DNA from: JAUNSR01 sp036655355
Lineage (GTDB): Bacteria > Bacteroidota > Bacteroidia > Bacteroidales > JAUNSR01
DNA: 64,000 nucleotides
Assembly: GCA_036655355.1 (NCBI GenBank)
Contig: JAVVQG010000003.1
Coordinates: 1-64,000 of the forward strand
Direction of reading: 5' to 3'
Of this stretch, positions 23,248-31,927 are shown one piece after another. Position numbers and translations under genes: made by a program. The notes under the pieces are model-generated. The model searched no databases and was not told the origin of the DNA. It saw only the letters and a list, made by a program, of their open reading frames with translations. Position 1 is the stretch's first letter. Each line of letters opens with the position of its first letter.

Positions 23248-25716
23248 ATGACAAAGCTTAACCTCAAAAGGATTTGGCCTTACCTGGCCTGCATCCTGAT
23301 TTTCGTTGGAATCTCGGCGGCATATTTTTTGCCGGAGATCGTCGAAGGGAAAGTTCTTTTCCAGGGAGACACACAGCAAGGAATTGCCATCGGGCAGGAA
23401 GCGAAACTTTTCCGCGAGGCAACCGGTGAACAGACCCGCTGGACGGGCTCTCTCTTCAGCGGGATGCCCACCTACCAGATGTCACCCTACTACGGTATCC
23501 GTCCCGTAAACGGATTCTTGGAGAGAGCCTATGCCCTTTTCATGCCGTCGCCGGTATCTCTGGTATTCGTGATGATGCTCGGATTCTTTATCTTCCTACT
23601 GGTATTGGGGGTACGCAAAGACCTCGCCGTTCTGGGTGCGGTGATGTACGCTTTCTCCTCCTACTTCTTTATCATCATTGAAGCGGGCCATATCTGGAAG
23701 TACCTTACCTTGGCTTACATACCCCCTACGATTGCCGGAATACTCCTGGCATACAGAGGGAAATACCTGGCCGGATGTGCCCTAACCGCTTTCTTTGCGG
23801 CTTTTCAGATCGCATCCAACCACGTGCAGATGACCTATTATTTCCTTTTCGTGATTCTGGCGCTGGTGATCGGCATCTTTATCGACGCCTATAAGAAAAA
23901 ACAATTGCGCGATTTCTTCAAAGCTTCCGCCTTCCTTGTGCTGGCCGGCGTACTGGCCGTTGCCGTGAACGGAGCAAACCTCTATCACACCTATCAGTAT
24001 AGCAAACTGACCATGCGCGGAGGCAGTGAACTCAGCCGTACAGCGGGTGCCTCGGATTCGTCGCAGAAAAATGACGGGTTGGAGAAGGAATACATCACGC
24101 AGTGGAGTTATGGAAAAGCGGAGACTTTCTCGCTGTTGGTTCCCAACATGAAGGGGGGAGCTACCGGACCACTCGCGAAGAATGAAACCGCGATGAAAAA
24201 GGCAAAACCGGAGTACCGCGAGTATTTTGGACAGTTCAACCAATACTGGGGCGATCAGCCCTTCACGTCTGGACCTGTCTATGTAGGGGCTTTCGTGATA
24301 TTCCTTTTCGTTCTGGGGATTTTCATTGTGAAAGGATGGCTTAAATGGTCGCTGGTGATCGTTACCGCTCTGACAATCCTGTTGTCGTGGGGAAAGAATT
24401 TCATGGTACTGACCGACTTCTTCATCGATTACATCCCGCTATATAACAAGTTCCGTGCGGTATCTTCCATCTTGGTGGTAGCTGAATTCTGCATCCCGGT
24501 ACTGGCGATTCTGGCACTGAAAAAAATCATCGAAGAGCCGCAGATCCTCAAGAGCCGCGCCAAGGATTTTTACATCTCTTTGGCTTTGACCAGTGGGTTG
24601 TCTTTGGCTTTCGCGCTTTTCCCGTCGCTGTTCAACAGTTTCCTCAGCGAACAAGAAGCTGCTAATTACTTGCCGCAGGCCGCTCAGCAACCCCAGCTGA
24701 TGGGACTGATCGACAACCTGATCGACGCACGCGAATCGATATTCACCGCTGACGCATGGCGCAGTTTCTTCATCATTGCCGTAGGGGCTGTGATCCTGTT
24801 CCTTTACTCGAAAGGAAAAATGAAAGCGGGATTGATGGTTGTTTTGGTGGGTGTATTGACATTGGGCGACCTGTGGAGTGTGGATAAACGCTATCTGAAT
24901 GCATCGAATTTCGTTCCGAAGCGTCAGCTCTCCAATCCGTTCCAGATGAGTCCGGCCGACAAAGAGATCCTGAAAGATACCGATATCCATTACCGTGTAC
25001 TGAATCTGGCCGTAAATACGTTTAACGACCCGACCACCTCTTATTATCACAAATCGATCGGGGGATACCACGCTGCGAAATTACAGCGCTACCAGGATCT
25101 GATCGACCGCCACATGTCGGGCAATCTGAATCCGGCGGTAATCAATATGCTGAATGGGAAATATCTGATCGTACCGGGTGAGAACGGACAGCCTCAGGCG
25201 CAGCTCAATCCGGATGCACTGGGAAATGCCTGGTTCGTAAAAAACATCGACTGGGTGAATTCGCCGGATGAAGAGATCAATGCCCTGAACAGTGTGAATC
25301 CTGCAACTACGGCGATCATCGACAAACGGTTCGAGAAAACGCTAAACGGCTTCACACCGAACGGAACCGACTCTACGGCTACGATCCGACTCACCAAATA
25401 TGAGCCGAATCAGTTGGTATACACCGCTTCCGCTACCAAAGCGGAGTTGGCGGTATTCTCGGAGATCTATTATCCGGGTTGGAAAGCCACGATCGACGGA
25501 AAGGAAGCGGAGATCATCCGGACCGACTATGTATTGCGTGCGTTGGTGATTCCGGCGGGAACTCATGAGATCGAGTTCTCTTTCCATCCGGCATCGATCG
25601 CCATCACCGATACAATCTCCTACATCGCGATGGTATTGATCCTACTGGCGGCCATCGGAGCGATTCTGCTCGGTTTGGGAATTTGCCGCTGCAAAAAGTG
25701 CTGTAAAAAAGCGTAA
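23248..25716 (+). CDS. YfhO-family multi-spanning membrane protein
   Basis: An 822-residue membrane protein with about a dozen hydrophobic helices from residue 10 to about 540, one more near the C-terminus (IAMVLILLAAIGAILLGLGI), and a large soluble C-terminal domain (about 560-780) with YYPGWKATIDGKEAEIIRTD. YfhO proteins are GT-C-like; in Gram-positives a member is tied to glycosylation of lipoteichoic acid, and Bacteroidetes members are uncharacterised. Signature features are the GDTQQG loop near the N-terminus and SGMPTYQM. It ends 4 nt from the convergent glycosyltransferase gene and borders the surface-glycan cluster, suggesting a role in glycan building or transfer. Confidence 0.9.
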   Translation: MTKLNLKRIWPYLACILIFVGISAAYFLPEIVEGKVLFQGDTQQGIAIGQEAKLFREATGEQTRWTGSLFSGMPTYQMSPYYGIRPVNGFLERAYALFMPSPVSLVFVMMLGFFIFLLVLGVRKDLAVLGAVMYAFSSYFFIIIEAGHIWKYLTLAYIPPTIAGILLAYRGKYLAGCALTAFFAAFQIASNHVQMTYYFLFVILALVIGIFIDAYKKKQLRDFFKASAFLVLAGVLAVAVNGANLYHTYQYSKLTMRGGSELSRTAGASDSSQKNDGLEKEYITQWSYGKAETFSLLVPNMKGGATGPLAKNETAMKKAKPEYREYFGQFNQYWGDQPFTSGPVYVGAFVIFLFVLGIFIVKGWLKWSLVIVTALTILLSWGKNFMVLTDFFIDYIPLYNKFRAVSSILVVAEFCIPVLAILALKKIIEEPQILKSRAKDFYISLALTSGLSLAFALFPSLFNSFLSEQEAANYLPQAAQQPQLMGLIDNLIDARESIFTADAWRSFFIIAVGAVILFLYSKGKMKAGLMVVLVGVLTLGDLWSVDKRYLNASNFVPKRQLSNPFQMSPADKEILKDTDIHYRVLNLAVNTFNDPTTSYYHKSIGGYHAAKLQRYQDLIDRHMSGNLNPAVINMLNGKYLIVPGENGQPQAQLNPDALGNAWFVKNIDWVNSPDEEINALNSVNPATTAIIDKRFEKTLNGFTPNGTDSTATIRLTKYEPNQLVYTASATKAELAVFSEIYYPGWKATIDGKEAEIIRTDYVLRALVIPAGTHEIEFSFHPASIAITDTISYIAMVLILLAAIGAILLGLGICRCKKCCKKA

Positions 25717-25720
25717 TCCG

Positions 25721-26479
25721 TTACGCCACCCTTCCGGTAATCTTTGCCAGAAGGGTACGTGCGGCAAACCATACATGCAATGTCACTACGGTAGGTAAGC
25801 CGTAGTAATGACTCATAATCCGGAAGCGCTCTTTCAAAGAAGCCTTCCGGTTTTTTGTTGTCATCCCCTCACTCAGGTAATCGGCTAGAATCAGTTCTGT
25901 ATTGTGAAGATGCGCAGAGGCCTTCATGCAACGGATGCACCAGTCGAAATCGGCCGAAAAACGATATTGTTCATCGTAAAGGGGTGCGATGGAACGCTTG
26001 GCGATGAATGCCTGATGACACACCAGCATACCCATGCGGAAGCTCTTCCAATTCAATTTCGCAGGAGCTTTCAGACGACGCATCTGCAGAAAGTTACGCG
26101 CTTCATCGACCAGAGCGGTTTCTCCGTAAATCACATCGGGCAAAACAGGCAATTCACGGATCTGCTCAGCAATCTTACGTACCGCATAAGGTGAATGAAT
26201 GGCATCGCCCGCATTCATAAACCATACGTAATCGCCTGTAGCGGCTTTGAGGCCCTTATTCATCGCGTCGTAGAGACCTTTGTCTCGCTCTGAAACGACA
26301 TAAGCGATCTTCTCGCGGTAACGTCCGACGATCTCCAGGGTACGGTCTGTGGACCCTCCGTCGATAATCAGATATTCAATCTCCGGATAATCCTGTTCGA
26401 GAACGCTGCGGATAGTGGGTTCGAGAACGGCTTCTGCATTGTAGGTAATGGTAATGATTGAGAAACGGGGAGTGGACAT
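25721..26479 (-). CDS. Family 2 glycosyltransferase
   Basis: A 252-residue GT-A transferase that moves a sugar from a nucleotide donor to a growing glycan. The N-terminal nucleotide fold is clear: FSIITITYNAEAVLEPTIRS (5-24), YLIIDGGSTDRTLEIV (36-51), and the acidic MNAGDAI motif near 90. A later FSADFDWCIRCMKAS segment is typical of the WcaA-like group with colanic-acid-type enzymes. No membrane segments. It is convergent with the YfhO gene and divergent from the rhamnosyltransferase-like gene. Confidence 0.92.
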   Translation of the reverse strand: MSTPRFSIITITYNAEAVLEPTIRSVLEQDYPEIEYLIIDGGSTDRTLEIVGRYREKIAYVVSERDKGLYDAMNKGLKAATGDYVWFMNAGDAIHSPYAVRKIAEQIRELPVLPDVIYGETALVDEARNFLQMRRLKAPAKLNWKSFRMGMLVCHQAFIAKRSIAPLYDEQYRFSADFDWCIRCMKASAHLHNTELILADYLSEGMTTKNRKASLKERFRIMSHYYGLPTVVTLHVWFAARTLLAKITGRVA

Positions 26480-26560
26480 AAGCGGATTGGTTTACGAAGT
26501 ATCAGTTAAAAAAAACAGATGGATCTTACTAAAAAAGTACCGTAATAACGCGGAGCTTCT

Positions 26561-26568
26561 TATATTTG
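26561..26568 (+). promoter_or_regulatory. -7 promoter box of the rhamnosyltransferase-like gene
   Basis: TATATTTG matches TAnnTTTG and lies 27 nt before the ATG at 26595. No good -33 box. Confidence 0.45.
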
Positions 26569-26594
26569 AACTCTCAAAAATACAATTCAAATCG

Positions 26595-27440
26595 ATGAAA
26601 TACAAGCACTTTATCCTGACACGATTCAACCTGAAGATTTCCGGTTTCCGCACGAGCGCCGGATTCGGCTCCGCGCTTCCGAAAGAGTGGCTGAAAAACC
26701 GCTTCGACCTGTTCGAAAAGTACTGTTTTCCATCGCTACAGAATCAAACCTGTCAAAACTTCACCTGGCTTGTATTTTTTGATTGCGACACACCGGAAGT
26801 GTATCGTCTCCGCATCGAATCCTTACAAAAGCAAATGGGTAATTTCGTACCGGTTTTTCTCTCCTCGGGCGAACAGCCGCAGTTCTCTGCCGACCTGAAT
26901 GAGACGATTGTCCCATTCCTGAACGAAGAGGAGCAATACGTGATCACCACCCGCATCGATAATGACGATGCCTTTCACTGTGACATGGTGCAGGAGATAC
27001 AGCGGAATTTCTTGGAATCGGAGGATTGCTTCTTGTCGTTCGTCAACGGATTGCAATACGACGTGAACAGAAAGTTCCTCATCACGTTCCGCTATCCGGA
27101 TAATCATTTTATTTCCCGGATCGAGAAACGCTCACCAATGCACCCCCTTAGACTGGTGATGGGAGCCGATCATACGAAGATACGCTCCATAGCACCCGTC
27201 CGTTACATCAATAATCCACCGCTAAAAAAGCCGATGTGGATTGAATTTGTCCACGGTGCAAATGTAGCCAACTGTACCAATTTGGGACTTCCCCTTTCCG
27301 CCGTTCTTCGCTATGAGTCGCTATTCAGTATTGCTTTGCCACTAAGTCAAGGTGCTACCCTGCGTTATGTATTCGCAGAGGTTCCGCGGATGTTTCTCAC
27401 CAAAAGCATCGCGCTTCTGAAACGAAAAATGGGAAAGTAA
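26595..27440 (+). CDS. Putative rhamnosyltransferase-like protein
   Basis: A 281-residue protein with the look of the putative rhamnosyltransferase family (PF11316): HFILTRFNLKISGFR at the start, NQTCQNFTWLVFFDCDTPE near 53-71 and ITTRIDNDDAFHCDMVQEIQ near 118-137, where the DNDD acidic motif would hold the donor metal. The open frame continues upstream to 26448, but the first 49 residues overlap the start of the opposite gene and are not family-like; the ATG at 26595 is preceded by a promoter-like box. It alone in this cluster is transcribed rightward. Confidence 0.82.
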   Translation: MKYKHFILTRFNLKISGFRTSAGFGSALPKEWLKNRFDLFEKYCFPSLQNQTCQNFTWLVFFDCDTPEVYRLRIESLQKQMGNFVPVFLSSGEQPQFSADLNETIVPFLNEEEQYVITTRIDNDDAFHCDMVQEIQRNFLESEDCFLSFVNGLQYDVNRKFLITFRYPDNHFISRIEKRSPMHPLRLVMGADHTKIRSIAPVRYINNPPLKKPMWIEFVHGANVANCTNLGLPLSAVLRYESLFSIALPLSQGATLRYVFAEVPRMFLTKSIALLKRKMGK

Positions 27441-27446
27441 AACCCC

Positions 27447-28388
27447 TCAGAGCACACTGCGCACCATGCGCCAGATTCCGCGCAACAGGTACTTCGTCTT
27501 GGTGATCTTCGAATACTCGTGCGCATACACCTTGCCGATGGCCAGGCGCGCCGCCGCATCCTCCTTCACCGGTTGCGCCGGATCGATCGCGATGGGGCGA
27601 GACGTATCCAGCTCCGTGTAATAATCGGCCGCATTGGTGAAATTCGTTCCGCTTCCGTCCGTACCGATGTTCAGCACGAGCGAGCGACCCGCATTCAGTG
27701 CCAATCCCCCTTTCAGAAACATCGTGGCGTTCCATCGGATCATCCACGAATGGGCGGTTCCGGCAATCTGTCGGCGCAACATCCGTGTAAAAGGATAAAG
27801 GCCCCCGAAATCGAACTCCCGGGTTAATCCCCGTTCCTCCAGCTGAGCCAACAGCTTCCGGCCATCCGGTTCGAACTGATCCCAGGCTCGTTTCCACGTA
27901 CCCCAGCCCCAACTGTTGGTGAAACGGATGAAGAAACTCTCCGGCATCCGGTGCGCCGTATGCAACACATGCCCCTGCACGTTCATCACCCGCTCATCCT
28001 CCTGGTAAAGCGTTAGTGCCTCGTTCATGAAGGTGAGAAAATAAGGAGAGGTCATCAAGTCGTCCTCGAGCACGATCACCTTCCCGAACCGTTCGGTCAT
28101 ATCGGTTACCCCGGCAATCACGTTGGCGGCCAATCCCCGGTTCACCGGCTGCTCTATGACGGTGACGGACTTGAAGCCGGTCAGCGATTTGAGCATCATT
28201 CGAACGCCCTCCACGGCCGCCACATCCTTTTCGGAGGCGGCTCCGTCACTGTAGATGAAAAGATCGCTCTGCGCCGCCAGTTCATTGGCCTTTAGAGCGT
28301 GAAGCGTACGAGCCAAGTGGTCGGTACGCGTATAGGTAAGCAAGAGTATAGGTGCTAAACGAGGTGCTAAGTCCGGTGCTAAATTCAT
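27447..28388 (-). CDS. Family 2-like glycosyltransferase
   Basis: A 313-residue GT-A transferase: PILLLTYTRTDHLARTLHAL near the start, LFIYSDGAAS, then VIVLEDDLMTSPYFLTFMNE with the metal-binding DD, and SWGWGTWKRAWDQFE, a motif shared with a group often annotated as sugar transferases or HlpA-like. The N-terminus contains three in-frame 12-bp repeats coding LAPD, LAPR and LAPI, which may be an extension ahead of the true fold. The gene is visibly richer in G+C than its neighbours. It is 37 nt downstream of the GT4 gene and convergent with the rhamnosyltransferase-like gene (6-nt gap). Confidence 0.85.
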   Translation of the reverse strand: MNLAPDLAPRLAPILLLTYTRTDHLARTLHALKANELAAQSDLFIYSDGAASEKDVAAVEGVRMMLKSLTGFKSVTVIEQPVNRGLAANVIAGVTDMTERFGKVIVLEDDLMTSPYFLTFMNEALTLYQEDERVMNVQGHVLHTAHRMPESFFIRFTNSWGWGTWKRAWDQFEPDGRKLLAQLEERGLTREFDFGGLYPFTRMLRRQIAGTAHSWMIRWNATMFLKGGLALNAGRSLVLNIGTDGSGTNFTNAADYYTELDTSRPIAIDPAQPVKEDAAARLAIGKVYAHEYSKITKTKYLLRGIWRMVRSVL

Positions 28389-28425
28389 TGTCTTATAGAT
28401 GAGTCGTACAGAAAGTTTTTAATAG

Positions 28426-29439
28426 TTACAGTCTCTCCAAACGTTCGCCCAAGAGGCGAGCGAACGCATCCCAATTGTGGCGATGCAGAAACGCGCGGTA
28501 TCCCTCCTCCGAAACCGGTTGGGGATGATTCTTTACAATTTCCGGAATCTCCTGAAAATCGGTAAAAGTGAATACCTTCAGTTCGGGTTCGTTGGCGTAA
28601 TCACGGAAAGAGCCGGCATCGGGCCCGATCACTTTCGCCCCGAAAGAGAGCGAGTCCATCAATGCCCCGGAACTCAGAACACTCTCGGAGTTATAGGGTA
28701 TCAGCACGAAAGCCGATTCGCGTATCATTTCAGGCAGTTCATCGAATGAAACCACTCGGTTTTCGAAGGTCGACCCTTCGGGTAACGAATCCGTGATCTG
28801 CTGTAACAGGATCGGATCGCTGCAACGTCCCACGATCTTCACCCGAAGCTCCGGCTTTTCCCGTTGCAGGTACGCTACAAAGTGATGCACACCCTTATAG
28901 GGCGATATCGCACCCCAGATCAGCAGCTCCTGCTTTTCAGGTGAATCGGATTGGGTTACGAACCGCTCTTTGGTGGGATGGTGCGCAAATAGGGTCTTGG
29001 CGACATAGTGCGGGTATTGCTCTTCAATTACCCGAACCCCCTCTTTGGAGTGCGTCACAATCAGATCGGCACAACGAAGCATCATTCGATACAATACTCT
29101 TTTCATCCGACGGTGCTTGCGGGCATGCGACTCCTTGTTGTGAAAGAACCAAACGACTTTACCACCGCAGATACGGATACGAAGCATCAGAACGAAGAGA
29201 AGCAGAAACTGCAAAACGCCGTACTTGTAATCGGGAACGTTTTCCACCCAATGAAACAGATAATAATCACTCTTCGCAGGATGTGTGAGTAAACTCACCA
29301 ACGGATTCTTATGCGGCTGATTAGCGATCACAAACCCGTTGTTACGCATCGCCTCCATAAAGTCGAAGATGTAGGGATTAAATCCGCTTCCGGCTTTTAC
29401 AATGGGATTGGGATAAACCGTTATGCTCTTTTTTCTCAT
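28426..29439 (-). CDS. Family 4-like glycosyltransferase
   Basis: A 337-residue GT-B transferase. N-terminal half with aromatic-rich acceptor domain (YYLFHWVENVPDYKYG), basic segment HARKHRRMKRVLYRMMLRCA that may touch the membrane, then the donor domain: LLIWGAISPYKGVHHFVAYL, VKIVGRCSD, and SAFVLIPYNSESVLSSGALM, with the E and SG of the GT4 nucleotide-sugar site. The start overlaps the upstream gene's stop by 4 nt (ATGA), so the two are translationally coupled. Sugar specificity unknown. Confidence 0.88.
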   Translation of the reverse strand: MRKKSITVYPNPIVKAGSGFNPYIFDFMEAMRNNGFVIANQPHKNPLVSLLTHPAKSDYYLFHWVENVPDYKYGVLQFLLLFVLMLRIRICGGKVVWFFHNKESHARKHRRMKRVLYRMMLRCADLIVTHSKEGVRVIEEQYPHYVAKTLFAHHPTKERFVTQSDSPEKQELLIWGAISPYKGVHHFVAYLQREKPELRVKIVGRCSDPILLQQITDSLPEGSTFENRVVSFDELPEMIRESAFVLIPYNSESVLSSGALMDSLSFGAKVIGPDAGSFRDYANEPELKVFTFTDFQEIPEIVKNHPQPVSEEGYRAFLHRHNWDAFARLLGERLERL

Positions 29440-30251
29440 TTTTCGATACGTACAAAAGGTATATCACGGATATAAGCCGCCGTTTCAGAGAAAGAGCTTC
29501 CGGCCGATCCGATGATTTTCTTGGTTTTGGAAAGCAGATACAACTCCATCACGGCATCCTGCATACCCGCCGCATCGAGGCGATTGGCGGTTTTAGGAGA
29601 TAGTAACAGTCGTTCCTTAAAATGGGATTTGAAATGATCCTTTACCTGTGCCGAATCGGTGGCCAGGTAGAATCCGCGACAACCTCCGTCGTAAAGTTCG
29701 CGCTCCATCTCCTCTCTGAAAAGGGTATCGGGCGAACGGGATATCGACACCTCGTTATCCCCTCGTCGGATGTGTACTCCTACGAAATCGTTCAGATCGT
29801 ACGCATCGATCCGGTCACGAATGGCGGCTGCGGGAACGAAACACTGAAAATCACCCGGTAAGGCGGTCATCTGATAACACGAAGCGATGTACACGGAACC
29901 GGGCTGTTCAAAGATCGGAAAGTCCGCTTTCCGTTTATCGCAAAGCGCCGCATCCCGTTCGTAGAGACGGTGCCGGAACATCAGTCGCTGAAACAATGCC
30001 GGCAGGTGGAGATTCTTTCTGCGGGGACGATCATAAAGCAGGTAATCCACTCCTCGTGCTTCACGTAACGTGACGCCCTCCTCCCTCAGCGGTTCGAACA
30101 AAGAGCTGAACGTGGCATTCAGCGCATGATCTTTAAACCAGATGATTTCCAGCGGGCGACGGTATTTTCGGCACATTCGGATAGCCGAATCGATGGCACG
30201 CATCCTGTTGGCCAGTCCCCCTACCGGTATCAATGTTATTTTGTTCTTCAT
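29436..30251 (-). CDS. Fucosyltransferase-like glycosyltransferase
   Basis: A 271-residue transferase with the form of the GT11/GT23/GDP-fucose fucosyltransferase superfamily: N-terminal TLIPVGGLANRMRAIDSA with the glycine-rich turn, VGVHIRRGDN (the HxRRGD-like donor-binding motif) near the middle, FYLATDSAQVKDHFKSHF, and IGSAGSSFSETAAYI near the end. The acceptor and linkage are not predictable by eye. Start set at ATG 30249-30251; a TTG 12 nt upstream also opens the frame. manC at 14.5 kb would supply the GDP-mannose from which GDP-fucose is made, but gmd and fcl are not in the window. Confidence 0.8.
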   Translation of the reverse strand: MKNKITLIPVGGLANRMRAIDSAIRMCRKYRRPLEIIWFKDHALNATFSSLFEPLREEGVTLREARGVDYLLYDRPRRKNLHLPALFQRLMFRHRLYERDAALCDKRKADFPIFEQPGSVYIASCYQMTALPGDFQCFVPAAAIRDRIDAYDLNDFVGVHIRRGDNEVSISRSPDTLFREEMERELYDGGCRGFYLATDSAQVKDHFKSHFKERLLLSPKTANRLDAAGMQDAVMELYLLSKTKKIIGSAGSSFSETAAYIRDIPFVRIEK

Positions 30252-30281
30252 ATTCTCATTCAATGGTAATTCAGAGCAACT

Positions 30282-31727
30282 TTACTCTTTTTTAAAACGA
30301 CTTTTCGCCATCCCGATGCCGTCGAGCAACGTCTCGTCTTTCAACAAAAACAGCACCGAAAGATACAACACCCCCATGATGACAATCTGAACCCCCATCT
30401 GAAGATACATGTTGTTAAAGAAAGGCGTGGTCTGATGCAATCCCACTGCCAAAACCGCGGCTGTCAGAAACGGACGATATGCATCCCCCAGAAACTCGCG
30501 ATAGGAGTAGTGAAGCGTAAAACGCATGTAATACAGTGACAACATCACAGACACCACCATATACCCTACCCAGAGCCATGCCAAGGCGATGATACCGCTT
30601 TTAAACAGCAACGCGATACCGCCGAACAACAGCAGTTTACGCACGAACTCATACCGTAGGGTGAGTCCCGAACGCCCCATCGCTGAGAACGAATCGCCGA
30701 ACATCATGGTAAACGGCATGAAAGCACCGGCGATACAAAGCACTTGGAAAATGGGCACCGAAGGGAGCCACACATCGGAGATAAGCGCAACGATGAGCGG
30801 CTTGGCAATTACGATAAGCAAAAACATGACGGGAAAAATAATCAGCGACATCATGCTGATGATGCGTCGCAACACGCGTTTGGTGCGTTCGGCATCCTCA
30901 TTGACCCGCGATAAGACGGGGAAAAGAACGCTCCGGAAAGTATTGTTGATAATTCCTGCGGGCATCTCCTGGTATTTATTCGCCTGGTTGTAATACCCCA
31001 CATCAGACCGGTTATAGATTTTACCGATCAGCAGGCTGTAAAAGTTATTGGCTACCGCATTCATCGCACTCACCAGAATCAGACGCGAACTGTATCCGAA
31101 AAAAGAGCGGATCACCCCGAAATCGAATCCGAAGGAGATATGCCATGCCCCGAAAACCCATAACAAAAGGGTACGTAGAAAAGCCAGCCCTACCGTTTGC
31201 GCCACCAGGGCCCAAACGCCGTAACCGGAAGTGGCCAGAACGACGGAAATCAGTGATGAAAAAAACAGTGCGATCAGGTTGATCTTACCCAGCAGTTTAA
31301 ACTCCAATTTCTTGGTCATCTGTACCTGTTGTACGATGGCGGAGGAGTTGAAGATGACGGCAAGGAAAAGAATACGCGCTACGGGCGTGATTTGAGGCGT
31401 TTCATAAAATGCCGCAATCGCCGGAGCGGTAAAAAAAAGGAGCAGGTAGAGGAAAAGACTCACTCCCATATTGAACAGAAAGATCGTTGAATAATCAATC
31501 TCCCGGGCATCTTGTTTGCGGATGAGGGAGGAGCTGAATCCGCTTTCGGCCAAAATAGTGGAGAAGGCGATAAAGATGGTCAACACCCCTACCAGACCGT
31601 ATTCGGCCGGCGTAACGATGCGCGAAACCACCAACCCCGTAAGCAGGTAGATCAATTGCTGACCGAACTTCTCTACGAAATTCCAGAAAAGCGCCATGAC
31701 GGTCTTGTGTTTCAGATCACTGCTCAT
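30282..31727 (-). CDS. Wzx-type polysaccharide flippase
   Basis: A 481-residue membrane protein of the MATE/MVF polysaccharide-transport group, expected to flip lipid-linked glycan units across the inner membrane. About 12 hydrophobic helices; N-terminal TVMALFWNFVEKFGQQLIYL followed by LTGLVVSRIVTPAEYGLVGV is diagnostic of this family. It is the first gene of a leftward run of four (flippase, fucosyltransferase-like, GT4, GT2-like), and its end and the next gene are about 30 nt apart. Confidence 0.92.
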   Translation of the reverse strand: MSSDLKHKTVMALFWNFVEKFGQQLIYLLTGLVVSRIVTPAEYGLVGVLTIFIAFSTILAESGFSSSLIRKQDAREIDYSTIFLFNMGVSLFLYLLLFFTAPAIAAFYETPQITPVARILFLAVIFNSSAIVQQVQMTKKLEFKLLGKINLIALFFSSLISVVLATSGYGVWALVAQTVGLAFLRTLLLWVFGAWHISFGFDFGVIRSFFGYSSRLILVSAMNAVANNFYSLLIGKIYNRSDVGYYNQANKYQEMPAGIINNTFRSVLFPVLSRVNEDAERTKRVLRRIISMMSLIIFPVMFLLIVIAKPLIVALISDVWLPSVPIFQVLCIAGAFMPFTMMFGDSFSAMGRSGLTLRYEFVRKLLLFGGIALLFKSGIIALAWLWVGYMVVSVMLSLYYMRFTLHYSYREFLGDAYRPFLTAAVLAVGLHQTTPFFNNMYLQMGVQIVIMGVLYLSVLFLLKDETLLDGIGMAKSRFKKE

Positions 31728-31811
31728 TGATACCTGGTTTGATGGTTGGATAACCGCCCCCTTTCTCCGCAGGAGTTGCAGCGGAGGCCGTTAAATATGA
31801 ATAGATGTAAC

Positions 31812-31865
31812 AAAAATAAAAAAGAAAAGCGGATTCCGGGACTTTTCGCTCCCCGAATCCGCTCT
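31812..31865 (-). terminator. Intrinsic terminator of metG
   Basis: On the minus strand AGCGGATTCGGGG (31863-31851) pairs with CCCGGAATCCGCT (31840-31828) and is followed by TTTCTTTTTTATTTTTG. Confidence 0.85.
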
Positions 31866-31867
31866 TA

Positions 31868-31919
31868 AGCGCGAGTTTGCAACTCGTGCTATGAATATCT
31901 TAGCAACGCGTGCTACGAA
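31868..31919. repeat. REP-like palindromic repeats after metG
   Basis: AGCGCGAGTT (31868-31877) and AACTCGTGCT (31881-31890) form a 10-bp palindrome around TGC (one G-T pair). The unit GCAACTCGTGCTATGAA (31879-31895) is repeated as GCAACGCGTGCTACGAA (31903-31919) with two changes. Both lie between the metG stop codon and its terminator. This pattern fits short extragenic palindromes, but no other copy was seen in the window. Confidence 0.6.
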
Positions 31920-31927
31920 CAGCTTCT

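Noticed and set aside
26448..26594. N-terminal extension of the rhamnosyltransferase-like protein
   Set aside because: It overlaps the start of the opposite gene, is not family-like, and a -7 box at 26561 points to the ATG at 26595.
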